In this document: positions 44,779 through 55,056 of the stretch, piece by piece
Layout: each line of letters opens with the position of its first letter
Position numbering within the stretch: position 1 is the stretch's first letter
Assembly: GCA_017744515.1 (NCBI GenBank)
Contig: JAGIBF010000014.1
Location: 1 to 64,000, forward strand
DNA from: Niastella sp.
GTDB lineage: Bacteria; Bacteroidota; Bacteroidia; Chitinophagales; Chitinophagaceae
Direction: 5' to 3'
Length of the DNA: 64,000 nucleotides
The notes under the pieces: generated by a model
Databases searched by the model: none
The model's input: the letters and a program-made list of their open reading frames with translations, nothing else
Told to the model about the DNA's origin: nothing
Position numbers and translations under genes: made by a program

Positions 44779-46728
44779 TTACCAGCCAATACCGTAATCT
44801 TCGCCGTTATTACTGCTGCCACCCCATAGACTACCATGCTTCCAATCAAAAAAGATCAGGTTGATGGGGCCGCTGCTGCGGTCGTCGAATGAGAGCGTAT
44901 AACCCATCTGTTTTAGGGCAGTACGTACAGATTCGGGAGTTCTGTTGTTCAATAAAAGATGACCCGGCTTTGGCTGCCGGTCTGCTATTTTTGTTCCTCC
45001 CAGAGAGAGCCAAAGTTGATTACTGTTAATGTTAGCGGCTTCAGCTGCCTGCTGTGCGGTCATGCCAAACTCTACAACATTCAGGAAACATTGCAGCAGG
45101 TTCTGGTCCTGCGTATCCCCGCCTTGCACGGCAAATGACAGGAAAGGTTTGCCATCCTTCAAGGCCAGTGAGGGCGTGAGCGTTACCCGTGGCCGTTGCC
45201 CGGGGCGCACTACATTAAAAGGATTCAGCGCAGAATCCAAGACAAAACTTTGCATACGCTGGCTCATGCCTACACCGGTGCGGCCGGCAATACAAGCTGG
45301 TAACCATCCCCCGCTGGGCGTGATGGATACCACCCAGCCCTCTTCGTCTGCAGCTTCGACCGAAGTAGTACCCCGCCACAGGCGATCGAGATAAGCACTG
45401 TCCGTAGAACTTTCCGGGTTGGCGACTAATGCATCAGGAGAAGTCATGGTCGATAAGTTCATCCCTGTACGCACATCATGCGAGGGAACAAAATTGCGTT
45501 GACCACCACTGGTATCGAGTTTATACCCCCTTTGTTTGAGTAGTTCGACATAAGGGTTCTTCTTGCCTTCAAAAACATAAGGATCACCGGGGCCGGCCAA
45601 TGCATCATTCTTATCAGCCTTGATCAGTTTGGCCCGCTCCTTTGCATACGCTTTGCTTAATAAGCCTTTCATAGGTTCGTCTGGAGCCACATAAGGATCA
45701 CCATAATAAAAATCACGGTCGGCAAATGTGAGATTCATAGTTTGATACAACGTATGAATATATTGAGTACTGTTATACCCCATGCTTTTCAGGTCGAAGT
45801 TCTCCAGTATATTCAGGCTTTGTAACAACATAGGCCCCTGCGTCCATTGCGACAACTTATATACATCGATCCCTTTGTAATTCGTTTGAAGAGGTTCTTC
45901 CCATATAGGTTTCCAGTTGGCCAGGTCCTGCAGTGTATGCAAGCCGCCTTGTTCCTGGCTACCACGCACAAACTCTTTGGCGATATCACCCTTATAAAAG
46001 CGGTCAAAAGCTGCCATGATAGCTTCCTTTCTGCTCTTCTTTTGTTTAAGCGCCGCCTGCTCAGCATCCACCATTTTCTGAAGCGTGGCCAGTAAGTCGG
46101 CCTGCACAAAAATTTCACCCGCTTCAGGCGCTTCCCTTTGTGAGCCGGCATGCGTCAGGAAAACAGCCTTGCTATAAGGCCATTCTTTGATACGGGCCTT
46201 GCCACGCTCGATGCTGTTAGCAGTTTGCGCCTCAATAGGATAACCGGCCGCCATTTGCATAGCGGGAGCCAATACTTCTTTCAGACTCATGGTACCATAC
46301 TCAGCCAGCATATAACAAAGGCCGCCGGGTGTTCCAGGAGTGGTAGCAGCCAGCGGACCATATTCGGGAGGAAAGTTATACCCCTTGCTTTTGAAGAACT
46401 CAGCAGTAGCACCGGTTGGAGCTACCCCAAGCGCATTCAGGCCAATTACTTTCTTAGTTTTAGGATTATAGATCAAAGTCTGCGTTTCACCACCCCAGCT
46501 CAGCACATCCCACATAGTGCAGGTGGCAGCCAGCATGGCGCAGGCCGCGTCTACAGCATTCCCTCCACGCTGAAAAATGATGCTACCAGCTGTAGCAGCC
46601 AGCGGCTTACCTGTAATAGCCATCCAGTGTTTGCCGTGCAACGGCGGCTTTTGAGTAGGCTGTGCAAATGCAACAAATGAAGTAGCGATCAGAAGCAGGA
46701 TAACAGAAAGGGATCTCATGTAAAACAT
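44779..46728 (-). CDS. gamma-glutamyltransferase family protein
   Basis: IIFQRGGNAVDAACAMLAA; GTTSVEAADEEGWVVSITPSGG; TPSLALKDGKPFLSFAVQGGDTQDQNLLQ. Confidence 0.92.
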   Translation of the reverse strand: MFYMRSLSVILLLIATSFVAFAQPTQKPPLHGKHWMAITGKPLAATAGSIIFQRGGNAVDAACAMLAATCTMWDVLSWGGETQTLIYNPKTKKVIGLNALGVAPTGATAEFFKSKGYNFPPEYGPLAATTPGTPGGLCYMLAEYGTMSLKEVLAPAMQMAAGYPIEAQTANSIERGKARIKEWPYSKAVFLTHAGSQREAPEAGEIFVQADLLATLQKMVDAEQAALKQKKSRKEAIMAAFDRFYKGDIAKEFVRGSQEQGGLHTLQDLANWKPIWEEPLQTNYKGIDVYKLSQWTQGPMLLQSLNILENFDLKSMGYNSTQYIHTLYQTMNLTFADRDFYYGDPYVAPDEPMKGLLSKAYAKERAKLIKADKNDALAGPGDPYVFEGKKNPYVELLKQRGYKLDTSGGQRNFVPSHDVRTGMNLSTMTSPDALVANPESSTDSAYLDRLWRGTTSVEAADEEGWVVSITPSGGWLPACIAGRTGVGMSQRMQSFVLDSALNPFNVVRPGQRPRVTLTPSLALKDGKPFLSFAVQGGDTQDQNLLQCFLNVVEFGMTAQQAAEAANINSNQLWLSLGGTKIADRQPKPGHLLLNNRTPESVRTALKQMGYTLSFDDRSSGPINLIFFDWKHGSLWGGSSNNGEDYGIGW

Positions 46729-46771
46729 TTTGGTCCCTTAAAGATAAGGATTGCAGCAGGTAAGCTTTTAC

Positions 46772-47419
46772 TTACTTTACCAGATGCTTATCAAATCCTA
46801 ACGCTACCAGCTGCTCATACGCCTGCCAGATGGGGGAGGGTATTTCCTGGTAGATCTGGAACCCTTTCTCAGGGTAAATTTTAATCCGTTGAAGATCACC
46901 CACCATAATATTGATTACCCTTTCCATGGGAATCTCAGCATTGGGATAGGCAGTGAAGGATAACTGGGGAGAAGTTACGAGCAGTTTCTTATCAGGCCAG
47001 TGCTTTTTAAAAGTGGCATAGCTCCTGCGCTCCATATAAGGCTTCTGCACCACGATAAACGATTGGGGATCAAGGCCCCTTTCATGTAATAGCCTTTGGG
47101 TAAAAGTGATGTTCTCACCGGTATTGGTAGATTGGTTTTCTACCAGGATAGCATCGGGAGGAACACCCATATTGATCGCGATGGCGGCAAATTGATCAGC
47201 TTCAGTTTCAGTCCAGATACCTTTGGTCACGTTGCCCAGCCCGCCGGAGAAGATCAACAGGGGCGCCCATCCTTGTAGGTAAAGCTCGGCGCCCCTGTTG
47301 GCTACACGCAGGTCATGGCTGCCCAGCACAAAAATGCAATCCGACTTTTCCGGTGCATGCTGCATATGGTGATAATCCCAAAGCTGCTGTGCCAGAGCAA
47401 TAACTTCGTCAGTGATCAT
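46772..47419 (-). CDS. YdcF/DUF218 (ElyC/SanA) family protein
   Basis: DCIFVLGSHDLRVANRGAELYLQGWAPLLIFSGGLG...ENQSTNTGENITFTQRLLHERG. Confidence 0.9.
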   Translation of the reverse strand: MITDEVIALAQQLWDYHHMQHAPEKSDCIFVLGSHDLRVANRGAELYLQGWAPLLIFSGGLGNVTKGIWTETEADQFAAIAINMGVPPDAILVENQSTNTGENITFTQRLLHERGLDPQSFIVVQKPYMERRSYATFKKHWPDKKLLVTSPQLSFTAYPNAEIPMERVINIMVGDLQRIKIYPEKGFQIYQEIPSPIWQAYEQLVALGFDKHLVK

Positions 47420-47433
47420 ATAACTGCCTGCGG

Positions 47434-47664
47434 TTATTGGTTTAAATACTTATATACATTTTTCTTGTAAGCCTCAAAATCTTCGAGATTGGAAAACTCA
47501 TCGAATCTGTCAACCTGTCCCGAACGCTGTTGCCGGACCAGTGCTACAATTCCACCACCTACGAGAATCCTTTTGGCACGCTGAAAAATACTGTCCAACC
47601 CGTCAATATCATTGATCATTTGCAGCTCCTCGATCTTCCCGACATTAATGATATAATCTTCCAT
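47434..47664 (-). CDS. hypothetical protein (76 aa)
   Basis: Small ORF between same-strand genes. Confidence 0.55.
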   Translation of the reverse strand: MEDYIINVGKIEELQMINDIDGLDSIFQRAKRILVGGGIVALVRQQRSGQVDRFDEFSNLEDFEAYKKNVYKYLNQ

Positions 47665-47700
47665 AATACATGGTATTGATGGTACCAGATAAATACAGCA

Positions 47701-48246
47701 TTAGCGCTTGGTAGCCTTTTTCGTCTTTTTAGCCTGTTTCTTTTTAGGAGCTACACCCTTGGTCTTGCCTTTTGCTTTCCTGGTAACCGATTTGCCGGCT
47801 TTTTCTTTTTTCAGGCGCTCCTTTTCATTAGCTATATCGATCTTCCGGTTGTGCTTGATAACTTCCCAGTATTCAGGACCATAGCTTACCAGAATTTCTC
47901 CACGGGCAGGAATATCCTTAAGCGACTCAATAAATACCCTGTTACCCTCAGTGATATAGTGGCTGTTATTGCTGATGCCTTTTACCCGGCCAATACCACG
48001 AGCATCGTTGGCATAGCGCCCCAGCGCCGTTTTATCGTGTTGCGCATCCAGTACGAAGTTGCGGCTTACATAATAGATATAACCATTATTGCCTCCGCTG
48101 TGATCCACATCTTTCCAGGTAGAAGCCTTGCCTTTGTACTCAACAATACGGGTACCTTTTGGGATAAACTTTTTGGTAAACAACCCTTTTCCGGAATCGG
48201 GGATAGTGGATTTCTTTACCGTCAATTGCTTTTCAAGTAGTGCCAT
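47701..48246 (-). CDS. SET domain protein with Lys-rich C-terminal tail
   Basis: DSGKGLFTKKFIPKGTRIVEYKGKAST...GRYANDARG...NNSHYITEGNRVFIESLKDIPARGEILVSYGPEYWE; tail KGKTKGVAPKKKQAKKTKKATKR. Confidence 0.88.
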   Translation of the reverse strand: MALLEKQLTVKKSTIPDSGKGLFTKKFIPKGTRIVEYKGKASTWKDVDHSGGNNGYIYYVSRNFVLDAQHDKTALGRYANDARGIGRVKGISNNSHYITEGNRVFIESLKDIPARGEILVSYGPEYWEVIKHNRKIDIANEKERLKKEKAGKSVTRKAKGKTKGVAPKKKQAKKTKKATKR

Positions 48247-48801
48247 TCTAAAATCGCTTATTGGTGATCTTAATTAAGGCGGCGAAGATAATTATTATTA
48301 GCTGTTACTACATCGTTTCAGCCAACAAGCCTTGCCCGAAAGCAAAACATAATTTTGAAGCCAGTAGGACAAAACCTTTATAATAGCTAATGCAAACCCG
48401 TTGCAGATAAATATTTTGCTGTTTTCATATAGGATATTATCTTTATAGGACGCTGATTGATCGCTTGTGTGTTTTACTAATCATCTCTCGTTCTCGCCTT
48501 TTCTACGATCGTGTGTTACTACTCTCCTCGTGTCCCAACCGTAAACCCCTAACAGCCGTTTGCAATTGATATAAATCATTTATTGTCTAAATGATTATTG
48601 GTATAACAATACAATCTGGAACCTTTTTAGTTACATTTGTTTCCAAGGCATCCCATTATCATTAGTTCACTTTTTCCCACCATTTTACCTTTCCGACACA
48701 ACGATTGTTAAAATCACGCAAACTGATTTGCTGCTGATATGTCTATTATCCTGGACGGGTTATGTCCTGTGGACCGGTATTGTTATCTATTTCTAATCAA
48801 T

Positions 48802-49230
48802 ATGAAACGTAAGATCGTAGTTGAGATCCTATCATCCTTGTTGATCCTTCTTTTTGTATATACGAGCGTAAGCAAGTGGCTTGCTTTCAACACGTTTGTC
48901 GGACAGATGAACAATCAGCCTTTTCCAAACTGGCTGACGCCTATAATAGTTTGGACACTCCCCGCCATAGAGATCATTATTTCATTGTTGCTAATGTTTG
49001 GGCGCACACAACTTATGGGCTTCCGCGCTTCACTTATCCTTATGCTATTATTTACTGTCTATACATTTCTTGTATTGATCAATGTGTTTGGCAGAAGACC
49101 CTGCGCTTGCGGTGGCGTAATCGAAAATCTAACCTGGGGCCAGCATTTAGTGTTCAACCTTTTCTTCGTTGGGGTGGCAACTGCTGGAATCCTACTCAAA
49201 AAAAGAGAGGCGAACCCGAACATTTCATAA
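48802..49230 (+). CDS. MauE/DoxX-like redox-associated membrane protein
   Basis: Four-TM protein with FGRRPCACGGVIENLTWGQHLVFNLFFVG, a typical MauE/DoxX segment. Confidence 0.8.
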   Translation: MKRKIVVEILSSLLILLFVYTSVSKWLAFNTFVGQMNNQPFPNWLTPIIVWTLPAIEIIISLLLMFGRTQLMGFRASLILMLLFTVYTFLVLINVFGRRPCACGGVIENLTWGQHLVFNLFFVGVATAGILLKKREANPNIS

Positions 49231-49339
49231 ACAAAGAATCAATAGCTCCTGAAAGTGAAAAAACACATTCAGGAGAAGCCGAAAACCTATATAAAAGAGT
49301 AGGCATTTTTTATTTATCTATCTATCTTAAAACCCATTT

Positions 49340-49627
49340 ATGAAGAAAAGGAGATTTTCAATCATGGCATTGGCTGCCGTCGCTGCCCTTGCCAGTGCTT
49401 TTGCAACCAGGCCGAGTTGCTTTCAATGCGAGCATAATCAACAGTATCGTAAAATTGGCAGTACGTATTTTCCTGCAGGCGAATTCGGGCTGGATTTTGA
49501 CTGCGATGAGGAAATATCAAGTACATGCACCTATTATAAACCTAATCCCGAAACACAACCCAATGTGTATTGGCCATGCAGATCAGGAGTTTACAATGAC
49601 TGGTCTAGTCGTAAAGCTGAAAAATAA
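49340..49627 (+). CDS. small secreted Cys-containing protein (DUF6520-like)
   Basis: MKKRRFSIMALAAVAALASAFA signal; SCFQCEH...FDCDEEISSTCTYYKP...YWPCRSG. Confidence 0.7.
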   Translation: MKKRRFSIMALAAVAALASAFATRPSCFQCEHNQQYRKIGSTYFPAGEFGLDFDCDEEISSTCTYYKPNPETQPNVYWPCRSGVYNDWSSRKAEK

Positions 49628-49893
49628 ATGTTTATATAACAATTACTCCTCATCTTTTTGGAAACACCTGAGTTCTGAGTATACGGTCAACAACAATTTT
49701 TTTGCTGCTAATTCTCGTATTCCCTGAAAAAAACGGTTTAGCAACTAAAAGAATGTTAATCAATGATTAATAAGTCTTCTAAACAGTTGTTAGTCAAAAT
49801 GTTGATCCGTAAGTTTTTACCTTATCAGAAAAATGTTTTAGATTTATGTTTTCATAGGATAAGGTTTAATGGTTAATGGTATTTGATTAGTGC

Positions 49894-49919
49894 GGTCCCG
49901 CTTTTAGCGGGACCTTTTT
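49894..49919. terminator. Rho-independent terminator
   Basis: GGTCCCGC-tttta-GCGGGACC-ttttta. Confidence 0.9.
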
Positions 49920-49927
49920 ATTTACAA

Positions 49928-51316
49928 TCATCGGGGATTTTGTGGTATGCCACTTAAGACGATCACATCAGGAGGGATCAATAAAGTATAGCGAAGATCA
50001 TTAGGCTTTAACTCATAAGTTTGGTTTCCCAGCTTACGGATTAATGTGATATTGGCTCCTGCTTTATTGAAACGGCGTAAATCTGTCCACCGCAAGCCGC
50101 GAAAAGGCAATTCCTTTCTTCTTTCAATTAAAATGATCTTTAAAGCTGAGTCTGCATTTGGCGCAGATAGGGGGACAAATGTATTGGCTTTCCAACGTGC
50201 TGCTAATAGATGATTTAGATCATTCATAGCTGCTTGAGTATTTCCAAGCCGGGCTTCACATTCGGCCCGAATAAGATATACTTCGTCAGTTGCCAAGCCA
50301 GTGAACAATTGGTTAGTGCCAGTGTAGCTCCCTTTAGGATTTATGTTGTTGGTAGTAGGATGTATGCGATAAAAGGTCGCACTTCGTAGATCGTTAGGTT
50401 CATAGCTTCTATAAAGAGAAGAGTCTACTATGCAGTTAGGAATCGAAAGCCCCCGCAATAAATTGCCAGTAATAAATTGACTATGATAAATGGTTTCTGC
50501 ATTGAATTTGGTAAAAGGGATGTTAGCTTGATAATTGAGAGTGTCATACTTTATCAAAACATTGTGTAACTGCAGGCAACTATCTGAATATTTCTTTGCA
50601 TCTAAGTATTTGTCCATACTTAGATATACCCTGGCCAATAGTGCAAAAGCAGCGGGTCTAGAAGATCTGTTACGATTAGCAAAAGGTATTTCTTTGGGTA
50701 ATAAATTGCTGGCTTCTCGTAGATCGTCGACAATCCTGTTGTAAGTCACTTGGAGGGAAGAACGGACTGATGTTTCATCCACTCCAGGCGTAAGTCGTAA
50801 AGGTATTCCTTGATTTTCGCCGCTATTATTGCTATTGTATACGGGCGCAAAAAGTTGCGCAACTTGATAAAAAGCATGAGCCCTTGCAAAAAGGGCAGCG
50901 CCTTTGATTGCTTTCCATCTGTTAATATTGCTGTTTGTAATAGGTAGTTTACTTAGGCTTTCTAATATTACGTTGGCGTAGAAAGCTTGCGTATAAGGTG
51001 TGTTCCAGTCAGGGATATTGCCTGCTAACCCTTCAAAGGTTTCAGGATTCCATATATAAGTGTTCTTTTCTTTTACACCAAGCCCTTGCCAATAGGAAAT
51101 AGGTGTATAAAAGTTATCGGCTGACAAATCGCCCAATACCGGCGTTTCGTTCATAACAACATCATTGTCGAGTAAAGCTTGAAAATCATCCAGCGTGGTT
51201 GGAACAAAAAGCTCCGAATTAGGTTTTGCTTCGAGAAACTCTTTTTTATTGCAGCTTGCTGTTCCTACTATAGAAGCAGCTAGGAACAAGATGCACATTT
51301 TTTGCAGCTTATTCAT
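49928..51316 (-). CDS. RagB/SusD family nutrient-uptake lipoprotein
   Basis: SCNKKEFLEAKPNSELFVPTTLDDFQALLDN...RAHAFYQVAQLFAPVYN...IILIERRKELPFRGLRWTDLRRFN. Confidence 0.93.
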   Translation of the reverse strand: MNKLQKMCILFLAASIVGTASCNKKEFLEAKPNSELFVPTTLDDFQALLDNDVVMNETPVLGDLSADNFYTPISYWQGLGVKEKNTYIWNPETFEGLAGNIPDWNTPYTQAFYANVILESLSKLPITNSNINRWKAIKGAALFARAHAFYQVAQLFAPVYNSNNSGENQGIPLRLTPGVDETSVRSSLQVTYNRIVDDLREASNLLPKEIPFANRNRSSRPAAFALLARVYLSMDKYLDAKKYSDSCLQLHNVLIKYDTLNYQANIPFTKFNAETIYHSQFITGNLLRGLSIPNCIVDSSLYRSYEPNDLRSATFYRIHPTTNNINPKGSYTGTNQLFTGLATDEVYLIRAECEARLGNTQAAMNDLNHLLAARWKANTFVPLSAPNADSALKIILIERRKELPFRGLRWTDLRRFNKAGANITLIRKLGNQTYELKPNDLRYTLLIPPDVIVLSGIPQNPR

Positions 51317-51321
51317 AGTTA

Positions 51322-54300
51322 TTATTTAAAGTTAATTTTTATTCCGCCTGCTATGGTAAGTGGCGCTGGCATTGTATATAGGTAGTCTGGATCTATATTT
51401 TGTTTATTAGCCTTCCATAATAAACCTATATTATTAGCGTATATATAGAACTGTAAAGACTGGATGGGTAACCGGTTAAGCTCTTGTTTACTAAAATCAT
51501 AGCTTAGTCTAATATCCTGCAAACGAATATGATCGCCCTTTTCGATTAATACACTAGAAAATTTATAAAAATTATCTCTCAATTCAGTAGCAGGATATTG
51601 CATGGAAGGGACATTAGTGCCGGCCTCATCTCCTGGTTTTTGCCAACGCTTAGTATAATCCGTATGACCAATACCGCCAGTAAATAATTCATTATAACTG
51701 ACAGATTGCCTCCTGAAATAATACCCAGCCTTCCAGGTAATATTAAAAGAAAGTTGAAATTGCTTCCAGAGAAGCGTATTACGGATGCTGCCAAAAAAAA
51801 CAGGATTGGCTGGGCCGATGTATAGCAGATTACTAACATCAGTTGAATTAAGAATTGCCTTGTAATCCTTACTTATTTCGTTATTCAACAACCCTTGCGG
51901 GTCACCGGTGAGCGGATCGAGTCCCATCCAGCGTAAACTGTACACTGCATATAGGGGTTTTTCTTCTAACGGATTGAATAAGTCAGGATTGAGATAAGAG
52001 TTGATGGTACTTTGACGTATTTTATAAGCAGTTACTTCATCTTTTGTAAAACTAAATAGAAGGGTGCTTACCCATTTAACTTTATTTTGATAAATGTTTT
52101 GGGTATTGAGAGTAATATCTACACCCTGTCCTTTCATATCGCCTGTATTGCCACGGAAGATAGCCATGCCCGTCGTTGGATCAAGTGGGCTATAGCCAAT
52201 CAAGTCTTTAGCATGCCGATAATAATATTCCACGCTGCCGCTGATAACGTTATTTAGACTGGCAAAGTCTACACCTAAATTAGTCATTTGAACCTTTTCC
52301 CAACGTAGAGCTGGGTTAGGTGGGTTGATGATGTGCCCAGGTAAAGAGCCATAATTGTTTAAGCCGTCAATAACGGCTGTGGTAAAAGCTGATACGCTTC
52401 TATCTACATTACCATTATAACCATGTGTAAGGCGTAACCGAAGATATGGGAGCCAGTTAGCCTGACGGTAGAATTTTTCCTTGTTTATTTCCCAACTGAT
52501 GCCTGTGCTCCAAAGCGGTATTCCTTTTTGATTTGTTTTTACGCCAAAGATGTTCGACTCATCTTTGCGAGCACTGGCAGAGATTGTATAACGTTGTCCT
52601 ATCGTATAAGCAGCGTTAATAAAATAGGAAATATATCTATCGATTTTTTGAACATTATTATCGATATTAAGAATCCTCAATTGAGAGGACGGATTTTGAT
52701 ATAATGGGAAGGCTTTTATGTAATCAACTGGTAGACTGGTTTGCCGGTCTGGATCATATCCATACAAACGATTGCCGGTAACTTGATTTGTAAGACTCCG
52801 TAATTCAGCGCCAGTAAAGACATTTATAGTATGATTAGAATTCCATGTATGGTTATAATCTATTTGTACTCGTACGTTATGTGCTTGATAATTAAGGCTA
52901 GTTTTGTCTAAGATAGCCCCATAGGGTATTGGGGTTATAATTGAGTCACGGCCAATTTGGGTAAACTGATTAATGAGGTCTCGCGTATAATAAGTTTCTA
53001 GGCTGCGCAAATTCCGTTGTTCCGAAAATCCTCTATTGTATTGATAAAGAATGTTGGCTGTAAGACCTTTAAATATGGTATACTTTAATCCGATATTGAT
53101 ACGATAATCAGTAAGTGTGGTTTTATTATTGGCTAATCGCAATTCATCCAATGGCCTATAGTTCCAATCTAACAATCGTCCTCCTCCTGCGGTATCAATA
53201 TATGGTTGCCTTATCCCATAATTAACAGATAAAGCTTGTCCATTGGCATCCGCGAAGTCAACGTAAGGATAAATAGGTAAGAAGACCGCCGCTTGTTTGA
53301 TTTGACTTGACGAAAAGATTATGCCCGTACTTAGTTCTAATTTTCGATTAAGCCAGGCATATGTATTATTAGCATTAAGTGTAACTCGGTCATATTGGTT
53401 TCCTACTTGGTTACTCAAATTTTTATCATAGCCAGCGGAAAAATAATATTGATTATGAAGGCCTCCGCCACTGGCACTTATGGCGTATTGCTGGTTAGTA
53501 CTTCTGCGATAAAAGTATTTTTCTCTATCTACCCGTACGTCCTGTTGACGCAAGAGGTTCAATTGCGCTATTGCTTGCGATGAAGATAATTGTCCATCTC
53601 TCTCAAGGATCATGATCTCTATAGCAGGGGAAAAAGCGCGTCGTCGAGGGTCAATTTCTAAGTTAACATAGTGATCATTGTTAAACAAAAACCTTTCCAC
53701 ATCAATATAGTCACTGGATCCTAGTGTCGGTTCATAATAAAGATCAGGCTTTTCACCCACGGTGATATTTGAGTTAAAGGAAAGCTTGATGTCTTGTTTG
53801 TATTTTCCTGTTTTGGTAGTAATTACAATTACCCCGTTAGCTGCATAGGCTCCCCAGATAGAAGCAGCGGCGGCATCCTTCAATACGGTAATGCTTTCTA
53901 CATCGTTGGGATTAATATTGTTTACATCTCCTGTGTAAGGGAAGTTATCTAAAATGATAAGTGGCTCGGGATTGGCATAAATGGTACTGCGGCCTCGTAT
54001 GCTAATGGTCGAAGGATTCGTAATACTACCGATTTGAACATTCTTGTTAAACAACAAACTACTCGTCACTCCATCCAATCGATCTAACACCGTAGTAGAT
54101 ACCCGCCGGTTCAACAATTCCTGATTTACTTTACTAAACGAACCAGTAAGACGCTCTATCGACTGCTTTTGAAACCCAGTAGAAACAACCACCTCCGACA
54201 ACTCCTTGGCCAATGGGTACAAAGTAATGTTTACCTCTTTCCTGCTATTCACCTCAATAACCTCGGTTTCATAACTAACCAGACTAATGATCAGCTTTTC

Positions 54301-54786
54301 ATTACTGCTCACATTATTCAGCACAAAATCTCCATGCTCATTAGTAGTCGCTTGCAGACTACTACCTGGTGCAATCACCGTCGCACTCGCCACAGGCTCG
54401 CCCGACACTGTAGTAACCCTCCCTTTGATATTTATTTTTCCAGTTGGTGCTGCCGATTGGGTGGGCGATTGTATAGAAGTCAGTGGTGCAGGAAATAACA
54501 AAATAACTTTGCTGCCAGGAGTATATTCATACCGGATGGGCTGATGTTCAAAGATCAGCTTCAGTGCATCTTGTAATGGAAGATCGTTGATCTGAAGCGT
54601 TACCCTGTTTGCATTTCTGAGAAGCGGCGTTTCGTAGATGACGGAAATACCCGTTTGTTCTTTGATGCTTGTAAAAATAGTTCGAAGAGGGGCGTTCTTT
54701 TGGGAAATAGTAATCCGTTGAGCTAATCCGGGGAGGCTCATCAGCAAGCAAGTAATGGCTACCAGTAAGTAGATGGTTCTTTTCAC
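51322..54786 (-). CDS. SusC/RagA TonB-linked outer membrane protein with STN domain
   Basis: STN N-terminus, INIKGRVTTVSGEPVASATVIAPGSSLQATTNEHGDFVLNNV, SISIRGRSTIYANPEPLIILDNFPYTGDVNNINPNDVESITVLKDAAAASIWGAYAANGVIVITTK. Confidence 0.95.
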   Translation of the reverse strand: MKRTIYLLVAITCLLMSLPGLAQRITISQKNAPLRTIFTSIKEQTGISVIYETPLLRNANRVTLQINDLPLQDALKLIFEHQPIRYEYTPGSKVILLFPAPLTSIQSPTQSAAPTGKINIKGRVTTVSGEPVASATVIAPGSSLQATTNEHGDFVLNNVSSNEKLIISLVSYETEVIEVNSRKEVNITLYPLAKELSEVVVSTGFQKQSIERLTGSFSKVNQELLNRRVSTTVLDRLDGVTSSLLFNKNVQIGSITNPSTISIRGRSTIYANPEPLIILDNFPYTGDVNNINPNDVESITVLKDAAAASIWGAYAANGVIVITTKTGKYKQDIKLSFNSNITVGEKPDLYYEPTLGSSDYIDVERFLFNNDHYVNLEIDPRRRAFSPAIEIMILERDGQLSSSQAIAQLNLLRQQDVRVDREKYFYRRSTNQQYAISASGGGLHNQYYFSAGYDKNLSNQVGNQYDRVTLNANNTYAWLNRKLELSTGIIFSSSQIKQAAVFLPIYPYVDFADANGQALSVNYGIRQPYIDTAGGGRLLDWNYRPLDELRLANNKTTLTDYRINIGLKYTIFKGLTANILYQYNRGFSEQRNLRSLETYYTRDLINQFTQIGRDSIITPIPYGAILDKTSLNYQAHNVRVQIDYNHTWNSNHTINVFTGAELRSLTNQVTGNRLYGYDPDRQTSLPVDYIKAFPLYQNPSSQLRILNIDNNVQKIDRYISYFINAAYTIGQRYTISASARKDESNIFGVKTNQKGIPLWSTGISWEINKEKFYRQANWLPYLRLRLTHGYNGNVDRSVSAFTTAVIDGLNNYGSLPGHIINPPNPALRWEKVQMTNLGVDFASLNNVISGSVEYYYRHAKDLIGYSPLDPTTGMAIFRGNTGDMKGQGVDITLNTQNIYQNKVKWVSTLLFSFTKDEVTAYKIRQSTINSYLNPDLFNPLEEKPLYAVYSLRWMGLDPLTGDPQGLLNNEISKDYKAILNSTDVSNLLYIGPANPVFFGSIRNTLLWKQFQLSFNITWKAGYYFRRQSVSYNELFTGGIGHTDYTKRWQKPGDEAGTNVPSMQYPATELRDNFYKFSSVLIEKGDHIRLQDIRLSYDFSKQELNRLPIQSLQFYIYANNIGLLWKANKQNIDPDYLYTMPAPLTIAGGIKINFK

Positions 54787-55056
54787 TTATGCCCAGTTGT
54801 TATGGTTACCTGTCTCCCCGCTTAGGAAACATACATCCCCGTGTTGCCAGGCAAAGGTTTTTCACAGGGATATAAAAGAAGAACTGCGAACCATGAGCAA
54901 ATATAACTCTTGGTTCGCAGTTCAAAAAGATTGCTGCATGTTTTATACATCATGCAGCACAGGTGGATTGGTCTAATGATTAATGGGAAATCTGTTTTTC
55001 CTAATATTTTTAAAGTGACCTTTTAATTAACTCTTTGACTAAGACCGGATTACAAT

